A stretch of DNA of 64,000 nt, taken from CAWDYA01 sp963806495. GTDB lineage: Bacteria > Acidobacteriota > Polarisedimenticolia > JACPZX01 > DASXTC01. Positions within the stretch are counted from its first letter, which is position 1; each line of letters begins with the position of its first letter. Position numbers and translations under genes: made by a program. The notes beneath the pieces are model-generated. The model did not search any database. It worked only from the letters and a program-made list of their open reading frames with translations, and had not been told where the DNA came from. The stretch covers positions 392,095 to 456,094 of the forward strand of contig CAWDYA010000007.1 of the NCBI GenBank assembly GCA_963806495.1. Reading direction: 5' to 3'. Shown here in pieces: positions 44,485 to 55,233 of the stretch.

Positions 44485-45642
44485 GTGAGCCGGATGATAC
44501 CGTTCTGCCGTCCCGACATCACCGAGGAGGAGGTGGCCGAGGTCGTCGAGGCGCTTCGCTCCGGCTGGATCACCACCGGCCCTCGCACCCGCCGTTTCGA
44601 ACAGGAGTTCGCGGCCCGCATCGGTGCGCGTCACGCCGTGGCGGTTTCCTCCGCGACCGCCGGCCTGCATCTGAGCCTTGTGGCTGCGGGCGTCGGTCCG
44701 GATGACGAGGTGATCACGACGCCGTATACATTCACGGCCAGCGCAGCGGCGGTGCTGCACGCCGGGGCGCGTCCGGTGTTCGTGGACGTGGAGGAGGAGA
44801 CGGCGAATCTGGATCCCTCCCTCATCGAGGCGGCGATCACGCCGCGTACCCGTGCCGTCATGCCGGTGCACATCGCGGGTCATCCCTGCGACATGGATCC
44901 GATCGCGGATGTAGCGCTGCGGAGCAACCTGACCGTCGTGGAGGATGCTGCCCACGCGCTCCCTGCCGGATACAACGGACGCACCATCGGCACGATCAGC
45001 CCGCTCACCGTCTTCAGCTTCTATGCCACCAAGAATCTCACCACCGGAGAGGGCGGCATGATCACCACCGACGACGACGGGCTCAAGGACAGGCTGGCCG
45101 TCTTCGGCTACCACGGGATGAGCCGCGACGGCTGGCAGCGCTACACGGCCCGCGGCGCCTGGTACTACGAGATCCTGGAGGACGGCTTCAAGTACAACAT
45201 GTCCGATATCCAGGCGGCCCTCGGCCTCGTGCAGCTTCGCAGGCTGGATGGGATGCAGAGGGCGCGCTCGCGCATCGCACACGCCTACAATGAAGCGTTC
45301 TCCGGCGTGGATGGGCTGGAGACTCCCCCGGTGCGCGACGGTATCGACCACCCGTGGCATCTGTACATCCTGAGGCTTCGGCCGGAGACCCTGGCGATCG
45401 ACCGGGACCGGTTCATCACCGAGCTGACGGACCGCGGCATCGGGGTGAGCGTCCACTTCATTCCCCTCAGTCGCATGCCGCTGTACCAGCGTCTGCTCGG
45501 CGTCACCCCGGAGTCTTTCCCCGTGGCGGATGCTGTGTATCGCCGGTCGCTGTCGTTGCCGCTCTACCCCTCGATGCCGCAGGAGGACGTGACGCGGGTC
45601 ATCGAGGCGGTGCGGGACGTGGCGCGGGAGCACCGCCGGTGA
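44485..45642 (+). CDS. DegT/DnrJ/EryC1/StrS-family sugar aminotransferase
   Basis: 385 residues. The PLP lysine is in FSFYATKNLTTGEGGMI; other marks are GWITTGPRTRRFEQEF, VAVSSATAGLHLSLVAAG and VEDAAHALPAGYNGRTIG. It adds an amino group to a 4-keto (or 3-keto) nucleotide sugar from glutamate. It probably acts after the CapD-like dehydratase and before the formyltransferase. GTG at 44485 is chosen because AAGGA lies six bases ahead; ATG 44494 is an alternative. Stop overlaps the next start. Confidence 0.9.
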   Translation: MSRMIPFCRPDITEEEVAEVVEALRSGWITTGPRTRRFEQEFAARIGARHAVAVSSATAGLHLSLVAAGVGPDDEVITTPYTFTASAAAVLHAGARPVFVDVEEETANLDPSLIEAAITPRTRAVMPVHIAGHPCDMDPIADVALRSNLTVVEDAAHALPAGYNGRTIGTISPLTVFSFYATKNLTTGEGGMITTDDDGLKDRLAVFGYHGMSRDGWQRYTARGAWYYEILEDGFKYNMSDIQAALGLVQLRRLDGMQRARSRIAHAYNEAFSGVDGLETPPVRDGIDHPWHLYILRLRPETLAIDRDRFITELTDRGIGVSVHFIPLSRMPLYQRLLGVTPESFPVADAVYRRSLSLPLYPSMPQEDVTRVIEAVRDVAREHRR

Positions 45643-46586
45643 CGGGCCCCGACTGCCGTGTCCTGTTCGTCGGCGCCGTGGAGGAGGGGCGGCGGTGTCT
45701 CGACGCCCTGATGCAGGGAGGCGAGCGTTTCGCGGGGATCGTGACACTCAAGGACGAGCTGGCGGCGACGACATCGGGGGCGGTGCCGTTCGACGACGCG
45801 GCTGAATCGGCGGGAATCCCCCTGCTCAAGGTCCGGGATCTCAACGCTCCCGTCAACGTCGACAAGGTGCGCGCGCTGTCACCGGACCTGATCCTGGTCA
45901 TCGGGTGGACCCGGCTGCTCGGCGCCGGCCTGCTGCGGATCCCGAGTCTTGGCTGCATCGGCTTCCACGCCAGCCTGCTGCCGAGGTACCGGGGACGCGC
46001 GCCGGTCAATTGGGCGATCATCAACGGTGAGAAGGAGACCGGCAACACGATGTTCTTTCTCGACGAGGGGGTGGACACCGGCGATATCATCGCTCAGCGC
46101 CGGATCCCGATCGCACACGATGACACCTGCGCCTCGCTGTACCGCAAGGTGGCGGACTCGGCCATCGGGATGCTCGAGGAGAATCTCCCCTTGCTGAAGA
46201 CAGGTCGGGCGCCGCGTGTCCCGCAGGACCATTCCCTCGCCACGGTGATGCCGCGACGCCGGCCCGAGGATGGGGTTATCGACTGGGGGCGGCCCGCCCC
46301 GGCCCTGTACGACTGGGTCCGCGCCCTGACACACCCGTATCCGGGTGCCTTCTCCTCGCTGGAGGGACGGCGTCTGTTCGTCTGGACCGCGCGGGCGGAG
46401 CCGCCCGGGGCAGGCGGCGAGCCGGGCACGATCCTGGGGACACGGGGGCGCGACCTGCTCGTGGCCGTGGGCGACGGATCGCTCGCGCTGAGGCGTGTCC
46501 AGTGGGAGGGCGGAGCGGAGGTGGACGGTGCCGAGCTTTCGGGCTTCGCCGGAGCCCGCTTCGACAAACCTGAGGGGGTGGCATGA
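45639..46586 (+). CDS. N10-formyl-THF-dependent formyltransferase (sugar N-formyltransferase-like)
   Basis: 315 residues. The Fmt/ArnA-type catalytic segment reads CIGFHASLLPRYRGRAPVNW, then NGEKETGNTMFFLDEGVDTG, holding the Asn-His-Asp triad. A C-terminal FMT_C-like domain follows (IDWGRPAPALYDWVRAL, then LRRVQWEGG). It does not start as a methionyl-tRNA formyltransferase usually does, and it sits immediately after a sugar aminotransferase with a GTGA overlap, so formylation of a nucleotide-linked 4-amino sugar is the favoured role. fmt activity is not excluded. Confidence 0.85.
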   Translation: MTGPDCRVLFVGAVEEGRRCLDALMQGGERFAGIVTLKDELAATTSGAVPFDDAAESAGIPLLKVRDLNAPVNVDKVRALSPDLILVIGWTRLLGAGLLRIPSLGCIGFHASLLPRYRGRAPVNWAIINGEKETGNTMFFLDEGVDTGDIIAQRRIPIAHDDTCASLYRKVADSAIGMLEENLPLLKTGRAPRVPQDHSLATVMPRRRPEDGVIDWGRPAPALYDWVRALTHPYPGAFSSLEGRRLFVWTARAEPPGAGGEPGTILGTRGRDLLVAVGDGSLALRRVQWEGGAEVDGAELSGFAGARFDKPEGVA

Positions 46587-47245
46587 AGCTTCTGGTCGTA
46601 TCGGCGCATCCGGACGACGAGGTCCTCGGGCCGGGAGGCAGCATCATCCGGCATGCAGCCGCCGGAGACGAGGTGACGATTCTGCTGGCCTGCTGCGGGA
46701 GCAACCTGCGTTACGATCAGCGGGAGGCGAGCCGCCTGCGGGCCACCAGCGAGAAAGTGGCGGGGATGCTCGGAGCCCGTGAGGTCCTGTTCGGCGACCT
46801 GCCGGATCAGGGGCTGGACCGGATGACGCTCACCGAGGTGGCGGAGAGGATCGAGAGCACGATCGCGCGTGTCGATCCACAGATGATCTACACGCATTTC
46901 TGGGGAGATATCAATCGCGACCACCGGATCCTGTGCGAGGCGGTCATGGTGGCCGCTCGTCCGTACGCGGCGCCGGGTGTGCGCGGGCTCCACTGCTTCG
47001 AGACCCCCTCGTCCACCGAGTGGGGGCCGCCCATGGGGCTGCCCGCGTTTCACCCGCAGCGATTCCTCGACATCGGCGACGTCCTCGCACGCAAGCTCGA
47101 CGCCTTTTCGCTCTACACCAGCGAGGTCAGGCCCTACCCGCATCCGCGTTCACGCGAGGCGCTGGAGGCGCGGGCGAGGGCCTGGGGGAGCGTGGTCGGC
47201 ATGGCCGCGGCGGAGGCGTTCGTCGTCGCGCGGGAGACCGGGTGA
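46583..47245 (+). CDS. PIG-L family deacetylase (LmbE-like)
   Basis: 220 residues. The zinc motif AHPDDEVLGPGG is at the N-terminus; the third ligand histidine is in GDINRDHRILCEAV. PIG-L enzymes remove acetyl from GlcNAc-type residues on lipid carriers, nucleotide sugars or small thiols. In this locus it may deacetylate a lipid-linked HexNAc. Overlaps both neighbours by four bases. Frame intact. Confidence 0.88.
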   Translation: MKLLVVSAHPDDEVLGPGGSIIRHAAAGDEVTILLACCGSNLRYDQREASRLRATSEKVAGMLGAREVLFGDLPDQGLDRMTLTEVAERIESTIARVDPQMIYTHFWGDINRDHRILCEAVMVAARPYAAPGVRGLHCFETPSSTEWGPPMGLPAFHPQRFLDIGDVLARKLDAFSLYTSEVRPYPHPRSREALEARARAWGSVVGMAAAEAFVVARETG

Positions 47246-47823
47246 GACGGCTGCTCGACATCCTGATCTCCGCGGTCCTCATCGTCATCCTGTCACCGGT
47301 GCTGCTGCTCGCCGCGGCCGCCATCAGGCTCGACTCGAAGGGGCCCGCTCTCTTCAGGCAGACCCGCGTCGGCAAGGATGCCGTCCCGTTCACCATCTAC
47401 AAGTTCCGCACCATGAGGGTGGAGACCGGGTCCCGGCCCGTGGTGATGGGAGGCCGGCGAGACCCGCGGGTCACCCGTATCGGGTCGTTTCTCAGGGACA
47501 GCAAGATCGACGAGCTGCCACAGCTCTTCAACGTGCTGAGAGGGGAGATGACCCTGATCGGGCCGCGTGCCGAGACGCCGAACTTCGTCGAGCATTACGA
47601 CGAACACCAGCTCGAGGTCCTGTCGGTCAAGCCGGGGCTGACCGGCCCGGGTCAGATCCACTACACCACGAACCAGGCGGCGCAGCTCGAAACGGCCTCC
47701 GATCCGAACCGGTTCTACATCGAGAGGGTCCTTCCGGAGAAGCTGGAGCAGGACCTCGAGTACATCCGGACGCGATCGCTGGCTGGGAGACCTCGCGATC
47801 ATCGGGCGCACGCTTCCTGGTGA
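47242..47823 (+). CDS. Undecaprenyl-phosphate sugar-1-phosphate transferase (initiating enzyme)
   Basis: 193 residues. One N-terminal membrane/re-entrant helix (LLDILISAVLIVILSPVLLL) and the bacterial sugar transferase domain: FTIYKFRTMRVET, DSKIDELPQLFNVLRGEM, TLIGPRAETPNFVEHY and VKPGLTGPGQIHY. This is the short PglC-like form. It starts repeat-unit synthesis by joining a sugar phosphate to undecaprenyl phosphate. The last residues are probably out of frame: a shift near 47785 gives DLAIIGRTL, the normal C-terminus. GTG start overlaps the PIG-L stop. Confidence 0.88.
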   Translation: MRRLLDILISAVLIVILSPVLLLAAAAIRLDSKGPALFRQTRVGKDAVPFTIYKFRTMRVETGSRPVVMGGRRDPRVTRIGSFLRDSKIDELPQLFNVLRGEMTLIGPRAETPNFVEHYDEHQLEVLSVKPGLTGPGQIHYTTNQAAQLETASDPNRFYIERVLPEKLEQDLEYIRTRSLAGRPRDHRAHASW

Positions 47824-47855
47824 TTCTGTCCCTCGGAAGACGCGGGCTGAGCCGG

Positions 47856-48973
47856 ATGCGAGGCCTCGACGGAGCCGCTCCGCCTGTTGATCGTGATAGC
47901 GCAGCTCCGCAGGGGGGGAGCCGAGCGGCAGGTGTACGAGCTGGCGACCCGGCTCGACCGCGCCGAGGTGCTCCCGCTGGTCGTCACCTACGAGCCGGAC
48001 GCCGAGTATCACCGCATGCTCGAGAGGCCGGCATCGAGGTGATCGTCATGGACAAGTCGGGCGCGCGCGAGCCGCGGGCGCTGGGGCGTCTGGTATCGAT
48101 CATGCGAAGCAGGAGAATCGACGTCGTGCACGCGTATCTGTTCTCGGCGAGCTGGCGGGCCGTGCTGGCCGCGCGTCTGGCACGCGTGAAGCCGGTCATC
48201 TGCGCCGTGCGCAGCACAAGCGTGGCCATGTCCGCGCGGCTGAGGGTGATGGACCGCGTGGCCCTCAGGAGCGCCGATCTGGTGATCGCCAATGCCCCCA
48301 CCGTGCGGGACGACATCGCCGAGCGCACCGGTATCCCCGCGGAGAAGTATCCGGGTGATCCTCAACGGGGTGGACACGTCCGCGTTCATGCCGGGCGGCT
48401 CCGCGCTCAGGGAGATGTGGCTCGGCGGGGCGGCGCAAGGCAGTCGACTGGTGGGGTTCGTGGGCGGATTCCGCGAGGCCAAGGACCCATGCCTGTTCGT
48501 GCGGGTGGCGGCGCTTGTCGCGGGCGCGCATCCCACCGCGCGGTTTGTGATGGTGGGAGATGGCGAGCTGCGCCCCGAGGTGGAGGCCGAGGTCGAGCGA
48601 CTGAGGATGGGCGACCGGCTGACGCTGGCCGGCTTGCGTCCCGGACATGCCCGAAGTCTTCCGGGCCCTGGATCTTGCTGTCGTCACATCGTACAGGGAG
48701 GGTTGCTGCAACGCGATCCTCGAAGCGATGGCTACCGGCGTGCCCGTCGTCGCCACCGCAGTGGGCGGCAACCCCGATATCGTGAGCGAAGGGCGAACCG
48801 GAATGCTGTTCCCGCACGGCGATGCCGGCGCGGGGGCGGCCGCTATCGGGAGGATCCTCACCGAGCCGGAGTCCTCGGCTCGGATGGGGAGCGCGGCGCT
48901 CGAGGCTGCGCACCGGGATTTCAGCGTCGAGGCGATGGTGCGATCGACCACCTCGATCTTTACAAGGAACTGA
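47856..48973 (+). CDS. GT4-type glycosyltransferase (several frame breaks)
   Basis: About 370 residues across breaks near 47874, 48020, 48355 and 48645. The N-terminal GT-B half reads LRLLIVIAQLRRGGAERQVY; the middle reads VHAYLFSASWRAVLAARLAR and VILNGVDTSAF; the C-terminal half has GFVGGFREAKDPCLFVR and SYREGCCNAILEAMATGVP with the donor-binding glutamate. Cytoplasmic, adds one sugar of the repeat unit. The start is uncertain because the break lies within the first residues. Confidence 0.72.
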
Positions 48974-48974
48974 C

Positions 48975-50110
48975 GTGAGAACCGGCGTCGCATTGCTCGG
49001 CGGGACGTTCCGCCGGGGTGGTGCCGAGCGCGATCTGCTGGAGCTGCTGCGGCGGGTGGACCGGAACCGGTTCGACCTGCATATGTTCTACGTCGAGCGC
49101 ACGGGAGACATGCTGGCGGACTACGAGGCGTCCGGTATTCCGATGGTGCCCCTCGGGTTCTCGAGCCTCAAGTCTCCCCGCGTCCCCCGGGCGCTCGCTG
49201 CGTGCCCGTGCCTATCTGCGGGAGCACCGCATTCGCGTTCTGCATGCGTTCGGAGTCTACGCGGCCCTGTACGCCGCGGTGATGGCCCGAGGTGCGGGAG
49301 CGCCCGGTCTGATCGCCTATGAGTTCACCTCCACGCGTCCGAGGTCCCTGCGCGAGAGGCTGTTCCAGCCATGGTACTACCGGCGATCGATGGCGATCGT
49401 GTGCAACTCCGACGCGGTTATTGAGATGGTTCGCTCGCGGCGCGGCGTCTGCGAGGAGCAGGCTCGTCAAGATCCACAATGGAGTGGACATCGCGCGTTT
49501 CTCGCCGATCCGTCCGGGGGATCGGCGCCATCGAAGGGATGCCGCCGGGGCGCCCGGGTGGTCGGATCGGTCGGGCGGCTGCATCCCATCAAGGGGCACC
49601 TCGATCTGGTGCGGGCCTGGCCGCATGGTCGCGGCGAGGTTCCCCAGGCGCGTCTCGTGATCGTGGGGGGCGCCTCTGACGAGCAGCGCCGCGGTGTGGA
49701 GACACTGGCTCGGGAGCTCGGTTGCTCGGATACGGTCCATCTGCTCGGGCTGCGTACCGACGTTCCCGCGCTCCTGCCCCGGATGGAGGTTGTGGCCGTG
49801 CCCTCACACGCGGAAGGGTTCAGCAACGCGGTGATCGAGGCCGGCGCCGCCGCACGGCCCGTCGTCGCCACGGCCGTCGGGGGGAACACGGAGGCGGTGG
49901 TCGACGGGGAGACGGGGATACTGGTGCCTGCCAGGGATCCCGTGGCCCTGGCGCGGGGCCTCGGGACACTGCTGTCCGATCCGGTGAGGGCCCGGCGCAT
50001 GGGAGCCGAGGCCAGGGCGCGCGTAACCCGTCTGTACACCGTGGAGCGGATGGTCCGGCAGTACGAGGAACTGTACCTGCGAGTGGCCGAACCGGGCGGG
50101 CAGGCCATGA
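48975..50110 (+). CDS. GT4-type glycosyltransferase (several frame breaks)
   Basis: About 375 residues across breaks near 49195, 49465, 49505 and 50090. It starts GTG with TGVALLGGTFRRGGAERDL, continues RAYLREHRIRVLHAFGVYAA and LVKIHNGVDIARFSP, and has GSVGRLHPIKGHLDLVRAW and SHAEGFSNAVIEAGAAARPV for donor binding. A second GT4 enzyme of the repeat unit; similar enough to the preceding gene in layout (both begin with RGGAER) to be a possible duplicate. It probably ends at TGA 50108-50110, overlapping the next ATG. Confidence 0.7.
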
Positions 50111-51437
50111 TCCGGCGTGCAATCTACGGCGGGATACGCGCGGGTCAGGACTCGCCCGATGCTTCGATATCTTCGCGGGATCGAGGATTCGCAGTGGCTC
50201 CCTCGGAAGCGGATCCGGATGCTGCAGTTGGGCAAGCTGCGCGAGGTGCTGGCCCACGCGGGCCGGACGGTTCCCTACTACCGGGAGATGTTCCGTCAGG
50301 CGGGGTTCGACCCAGCCGGAGTCCGTTCCGTGGAGGATCTGCGTCGCCTGCCGGTGCTCGACAGGGAGACCCTGACCGCGCGATTCGACGAGCTGCGCTC
50401 CGAAGAGAGCACACCCTCGGCACGCGTCCGGGCCACGGGTGGATCCACCGGGCGCCCGCTGCGCTTTCTGGTGGACGACGAGGAGATGGCGGCCCGTTCG
50501 GCCCACATTTACCGCAATCTCGGGTGGCTGGGATGGCGGCTGGGCGACCGGACGGCCTATGTCTGGGGCTCGGACATCGACTCGACCGAGCACCGCGGCC
50601 TGTCGGCCGGATGCGCGACCAGATGGCCGGCGTGCTCTGGGTCGATGCTTTCAGCGCTGACAACGGCCGGTCTCGACCGCGACTCGAAGTGATCGAACGG
50701 TTCCGCTCCGCGAGTCGATCATCGGATATCCCTCGAGTCTCCATCTGCTTGCGGCGCGGGCGCTCGAGACCGGACGGGTCGATCCGGGTGGCGGGAGGCA
50801 TCGAGACTTCCGCCGAAATGCTTGCGCCACGCGTTCGCCATGACATGGAGTCTGCGTTCACCTGCCGCGTGCTCGACCGTTACGGCTGCCGGGAGGCCGG
50901 GTGTCGTTTCCCATGAGTGCCCGGAGGGGACGGGCCACTCAATGCGGAGTCGGTGGTGATGGAAGCCGAGATCAGGGGAGGTGGTCCTCACGACGCTGAA
51001 CAACCATGCGATGCCGCTGATCCGGTACCGCAACGAGGATATGGTCGGCGTCCCGGATGCGTCGCCATGCCCCTGCCGGCGGGGACTTCCGCTCGCTGGA
51101 CCCGTGACAGGGCAGGGTATCCGATGTGGTTCGATCCCCGGCGGGCGGTTGATCCACGGGGAGTTTTTCACCCACCTCTTCTATGGCATGCCGGGCGTCC
51201 GGCGTTTCCAGGTGGAGCAGGTCGCCGCGGATCGCCTTGTCGTCCGTTACGTGGGCGAGGATGCGTTCACCGCAGGAGCACCGTGCGGCGCTCGAATCGG
51301 CGATCAGGGAGCATGCGGATGCGGCATTCGGGATAGCCTGGCAGGCCGTGAACGTGATTCCGCCGGGACCGTCGGGCAAGTTCCATTTCACAATCTCGAA
51401 TATCGATAAAAGCGCATCGAAGCAGTCGTCCGATTGA
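50107..51437 (+). CDS. CapK/PaaK-like adenylate-forming ligase (many frame breaks)
   Basis: About 440 residues across at least five breaks between 50150 and 51280. Family marks are LREVLAHAGRTVPYYREMF, the P-loop ARVRATGGSTGRPLRFLVDD, LTTLNNHAMPLIRYRNEDMV (adenylation core) and VNVIPPGPSGKFHFTISN (C-terminal lid). Such phenylacetate-CoA-ligase-like proteins recur in capsule loci (CapK) and may activate a carboxylate used to decorate the sugar. The number of breaks makes the exact protein unreadable; it could be a true pseudogene. Confidence 0.6.
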
Positions 51438-51490
51438 TCCCTCCCCGTGGTGCAAGCCGTGCCGGGAGGACGTTTGACGGGTCTTTAGGC

Positions 51491-51518
51491 TTGACATCGG
51501 TTCCTGAACGGATATATT
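51491..51518 (+). promoter_or_regulatory. Sigma70-type promoter before the beta-helix/cohesin block
   Basis: TTGACA (51491-51496) and TATATT (51513-51518) with a 16-base spacer, about 200 bases before the beta-helix start codon. It divides the polysaccharide locus from the secreted-protein block. The rest of the 278-base gap holds nothing else recognisable. Confidence 0.65.
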
Positions 51519-51715
51519 CATCCCGGCGTCGCGATCCAGAACAATCGCAATGATCGACGAACGCAAGACATCCGTTCCCCGCACGGAACGCGATAGCAGA
51601 CGACGGCTTTCACCCCGCTAGCCGGCGTCGCAACCCCGGGCCGAAAGTCTGACCCGGCTCGTGGGTCATCAGCACCGATAGAAGCGATATCTGACAGCTT
51701 GGAGGAAGCCGCCAC

Positions 51716-54145
51716 ATGGGCCATCACGCTGCAGCCGTCCGATACCTGTGTACGATCTGGTGCTGATGCTGGTGGCGCTGCCTCCCCGATGCTGGCGCAG
51801 ACGCCGACGCAACCTCAGGGTCGACAACGTCCAGCAGAACATGCACGTCCTCGACTTCACTCCCCGAGTACTGCTGGGACTACTCCGGCAATCAGCAGAA
51901 CTGGCAGATCCAGGTCGAGAACGACCCGAACTTCATTCTCTGGTAACAGCTCCAGCCAGCCGTACGCCTATTTCTGGGACAGCGGACAGGCCGACAAGGG
52001 ATCGACCCCAACACGGCCCGGTGCGTGGAGATGTGCAGCGCGACGCTCTCGGGTACACACTGCCTCACGCTCGACCGGCGGGCCAGCCTCATCTACTGGC
52101 GCGTCCGGGTGCAGGTGAACGGGACGTGGGGTCCCTGGGCCGAGTCGGCGCTCAAGATGAACCAGTACCCGAGCATGCCCGAGAACGTCTCGGTCACGGC
52201 CGACCGTCCTCGTCCAGCCGATCCGGTCGTGTCATATGGCCTTCCGCCGTCAGCGGCTCCACCTATTACGTATCGACCAGCGGCAACGACAACAACTCCG
52301 GCACGCAGGGCTCTCCCTTCAAGACCCTGGGCGGGCGGCAAGGCGCTGTCGGCGGGCGACACCCTGCTCATGCGCGGTGGCGTCTACAACGAGAACGTCA
52401 CCATCAGTCCCTCCGGGGGATACTCCACCGGCCAGCCGAACCGACCCATTACCGTCAAGGCCTACCCCGGCGAGACGCCGACCGTGCGAGCGACCTCCAG
52501 TGGATCGACTATCAGGCTCGATTCGGGGATCACGGACTGGGTCATCGACGGGCTGACGATCGGCGGCAGCTCGGTGTCCGTGGCGGGGATCTTCGTCAAC
52601 GGTGCCGACCACGTCACGATCCAGAACTGCCGGTTCGACAGCACCATACCCCAGAGGACCTCCTACCAGCTCGACGCGATCAAGGTCGACGCAGGTGCCG
52701 AGGACACGTCTGATCAAGAGATGTGTGTTCGATCAGCCGATCTGGGACGGGTCGAGGCCGTCAGCGGAAACAGCATCCAGATCCGTGAGAACGAGTTCGT
52801 CGGGTGCTACCGGCACTGCATCCAATCGCACGGCAGCGCGAAAAGCCGAACGTAATCGCTGACAACTACTTCCATGACATGAACGTGATCGAGGGCGCGC
52901 TGTTCATGTACGTCGGCAGCGCCGGTACGCGCGTGGTCAACAATGTATTCGATAACATTACGGGAGCACGAGCAACAGCTGGGCGATAGTCGTGCTGCGC
53001 AGCGGACTCCTGTCGGTGGAGAACAACGTCTTCTACGACATCGACTCATCCGCCATACAGTTGCTCGAATACACCAATTTCGGCAGCTACCGGAACAACA
53101 TTTTCATGAACTGCGGCCGGGGGATCCTGTTCACCACGTCGGCCTCGCCCGGTGGCACCGCGCGCGGTGCCGTGGTCGACTACAACATCTTCTACAACAA
53201 CAGGACCGATATCGACAAGCGTGACAGCCGAGCCATACATGCATCCCGAGACCGGCAACTGCTGCGGGAGCTCCTGCAATCCCATGTTCGTGAACGCCGC
53301 TGGTGGGGACTTCACGCTTCAATCCGGCAGTCCGGCCATCGATGCCGGTGATCCGCATCTCGCCCGTGCCGGTCGGCGGCGGCTCGCGCGTCGATATCGG
53401 ACGGTACGAGTACGGCGCCGGGGCACGGTTCCCTACCAGTACGAGCCGAAGTTCACCGTGGCGGATCAGACCCCGCGGTTCACCTGGAACATCCACGACG
53501 TCGACAACGACCTCGACTCTCTCATCAACAACCTCGCTCCGGGCGACACTGACTATCAGACGAAGTACCAGATCCAGATCGATCCGACGCGGACATTCGA
53601 CAGCGTCGGGGGGACGCGGCCATTGCTCGACTCGGGGCAGGTGTCGATCTCTGACCGAGGGATTCACCGTGCCCAACAGCAATGCTCTTTCGCCGGGTGA
53701 CTATTACATCCGCGTGAGGCAGTGGGACGATAACGATTACACGGCCGGCTCGTGGTCCGATCACAACGTCCGGTTCCGCATCACCACCGCGGGCCCGCAG
53801 CCGCCGTATCTGGGCACGACCTCGCCGGCGGCTGGCGCCCAGGGTGTGACCCCGACGCCCACGATCACGGTGCATGTCAAGGACGACTCGCCGGGCGTCG
53901 ACCAGAGCACGATTCGGATGTATGTCAATGGCTCGCAGGTCACGCCGGCTGTCACGGGAAGTGCCACCGACTACACGTTGACCTGGACCCCCTCGTCGGC
54001 TTTCGCGAGCGGTTCGACGGTGACCGTAAGAATCACGGCGCAGGATCAGATCGCCACGCCGCCGGGTCTCGACACCTCTTTCAGCTTCACCATTCGTGAC
54101 ACCATACCGCCCGCCCCGCCGACCAACGTGAGGGTGATCCAGTGA
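51716..54145 (+). CDS. Secreted right-handed beta-helix protein with C-terminal Ig-like domain (many frame breaks)
   Basis: About 800 residues if at least eight breaks are bridged. GGAGGAA precedes the ATG at 51716; a signal peptide is spread over three frames (MGHHAAAVRYLCTIW, then LVLMLVALP, then PMLAQTPTQ). The central part starts STYYVSTSGNDNNSGTQGSP, the DUF1565-like entry of a beta-helix, with coils such as WVIDGLTIGGSSVSVAGIFV and NVIADNYFHDMNVIEGAL. The end has an Ig-like fold (GVTPTPTITVHVKDDSPGVD) and IPPAPPTNVRVIQ. Possible polysaccharide lyase or epimerase, but no catalytic residues are certain. Confidence 0.6.
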
Positions 54146-55233
54146 CGCGAATGCCCGTCATCTCGGCGAGCGCACGCAGAGTCGCGGCAGTCTCGTGGTG
54201 CTCGTGACGCTCGTCGCCGTCGGTTCGGCGGCGCAGCTCCTCCTGATGCAACGGGACGGGGAGGCGCAGCAATCCGTCAGGCTCGGCCCGGCGCGGCATG
54301 CCTCCGAGGCGAGGGGTCGCGTGGCGTCGCAGGCGGCTCCGGGCCGCCCGGCCCTGGCAGCTTGCGACTGCGGTTCCCCGAGGCGGGGCCGTGGTCGCGG
54401 GACGCCGTCCGTGGCCGAGGATCTGACCGCCCGGGACATCGCGTCGACCGTGCCTGGATCACGCCGGGACGTGTTCGAGTCGGCATCGCTCGCGCCGGAG
54501 TTTCCCGTGACGGATGGTTCAGGAACAGGTGGACTCGCAACTTCGCGCGCGCATTCGCCGGTGCCGGGTCTCGTCGCTGGGCAGGCCGGGAGGGCGGACC
54601 GGGTGGAAGAGCCGAACGCGTCCGTGGATGATCAGGCCGGGGCTGCGGCCGGGTTCAGGCTGCCAGGCCGCCGGGTTTTCGATCCCGTGGCGGAGGCTCA
54701 GCCCCGACGTGCCGCCCGCGACGGTAGACGCTATCGCTCCGGTACCAGAGGTCCTGCAGCCGGATGATGCTGCCAACGTCGACCCGGGGGTGTCCGATGC
54801 GGCGCTCGAGCACGACACCGGAGGCGCGCAGCTCATGGTGCTGGGGCCGGTGACGGCACGGAAGGGCGACACAGTGAGCTTCCCGATCATGGTCGACGGC
54901 GCCGAGAGCATCGCCCACGCTCCGGTGCGCGTCCAGTACGATCCCGCGGTTCTGGAGTTCGTCGGCGCCGAGGAAGGGCCGTTCCTCTCGATGGATGGCG
55001 CCGGCACCGAGTTCATCGCCCAGGCGGCTCCGACGCCGGGCGAAGTGCAGATCGCGCTGTCCCGGATGCCTCCCGCGCGGGGGATCTCGGGCAGCGGAAC
55101 GCTCTGCACGCTGACGTTCGTCGCGAGGTCAGAGGGTGATACCCCCATCGTCACGGCCGGCAGCAAGCTGCTCGACTCGTCCGGCCGGGTGGTGGAATTC
55201 AGGAGGAACGATTCCCATGTCGCCATACAGTAG
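54142..55233 (+). CDS. Cohesin-domain protein with N-terminal membrane helix (frame breaks)
   Basis: About 360 residues over breaks near 54180 and 54500-54700. A membrane helix (LVVLVTLVAVGSAAQLLLMQ) leads into a low-complexity Arg/Gly/Ala-rich linker that is poorly readable because of breaks. The last ~130 residues are a clean cohesin domain: ARKGDTVSFPIMVDGAESIA, VRVQYDPAVLEFVGAEEGPF and SGSGTLCTLTFVARSEGDTP. Cohesins bind dockerins; the next gene encodes a dockerin-like module. The GTG start overlaps the stop of the beta-helix gene. Confidence 0.65.
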
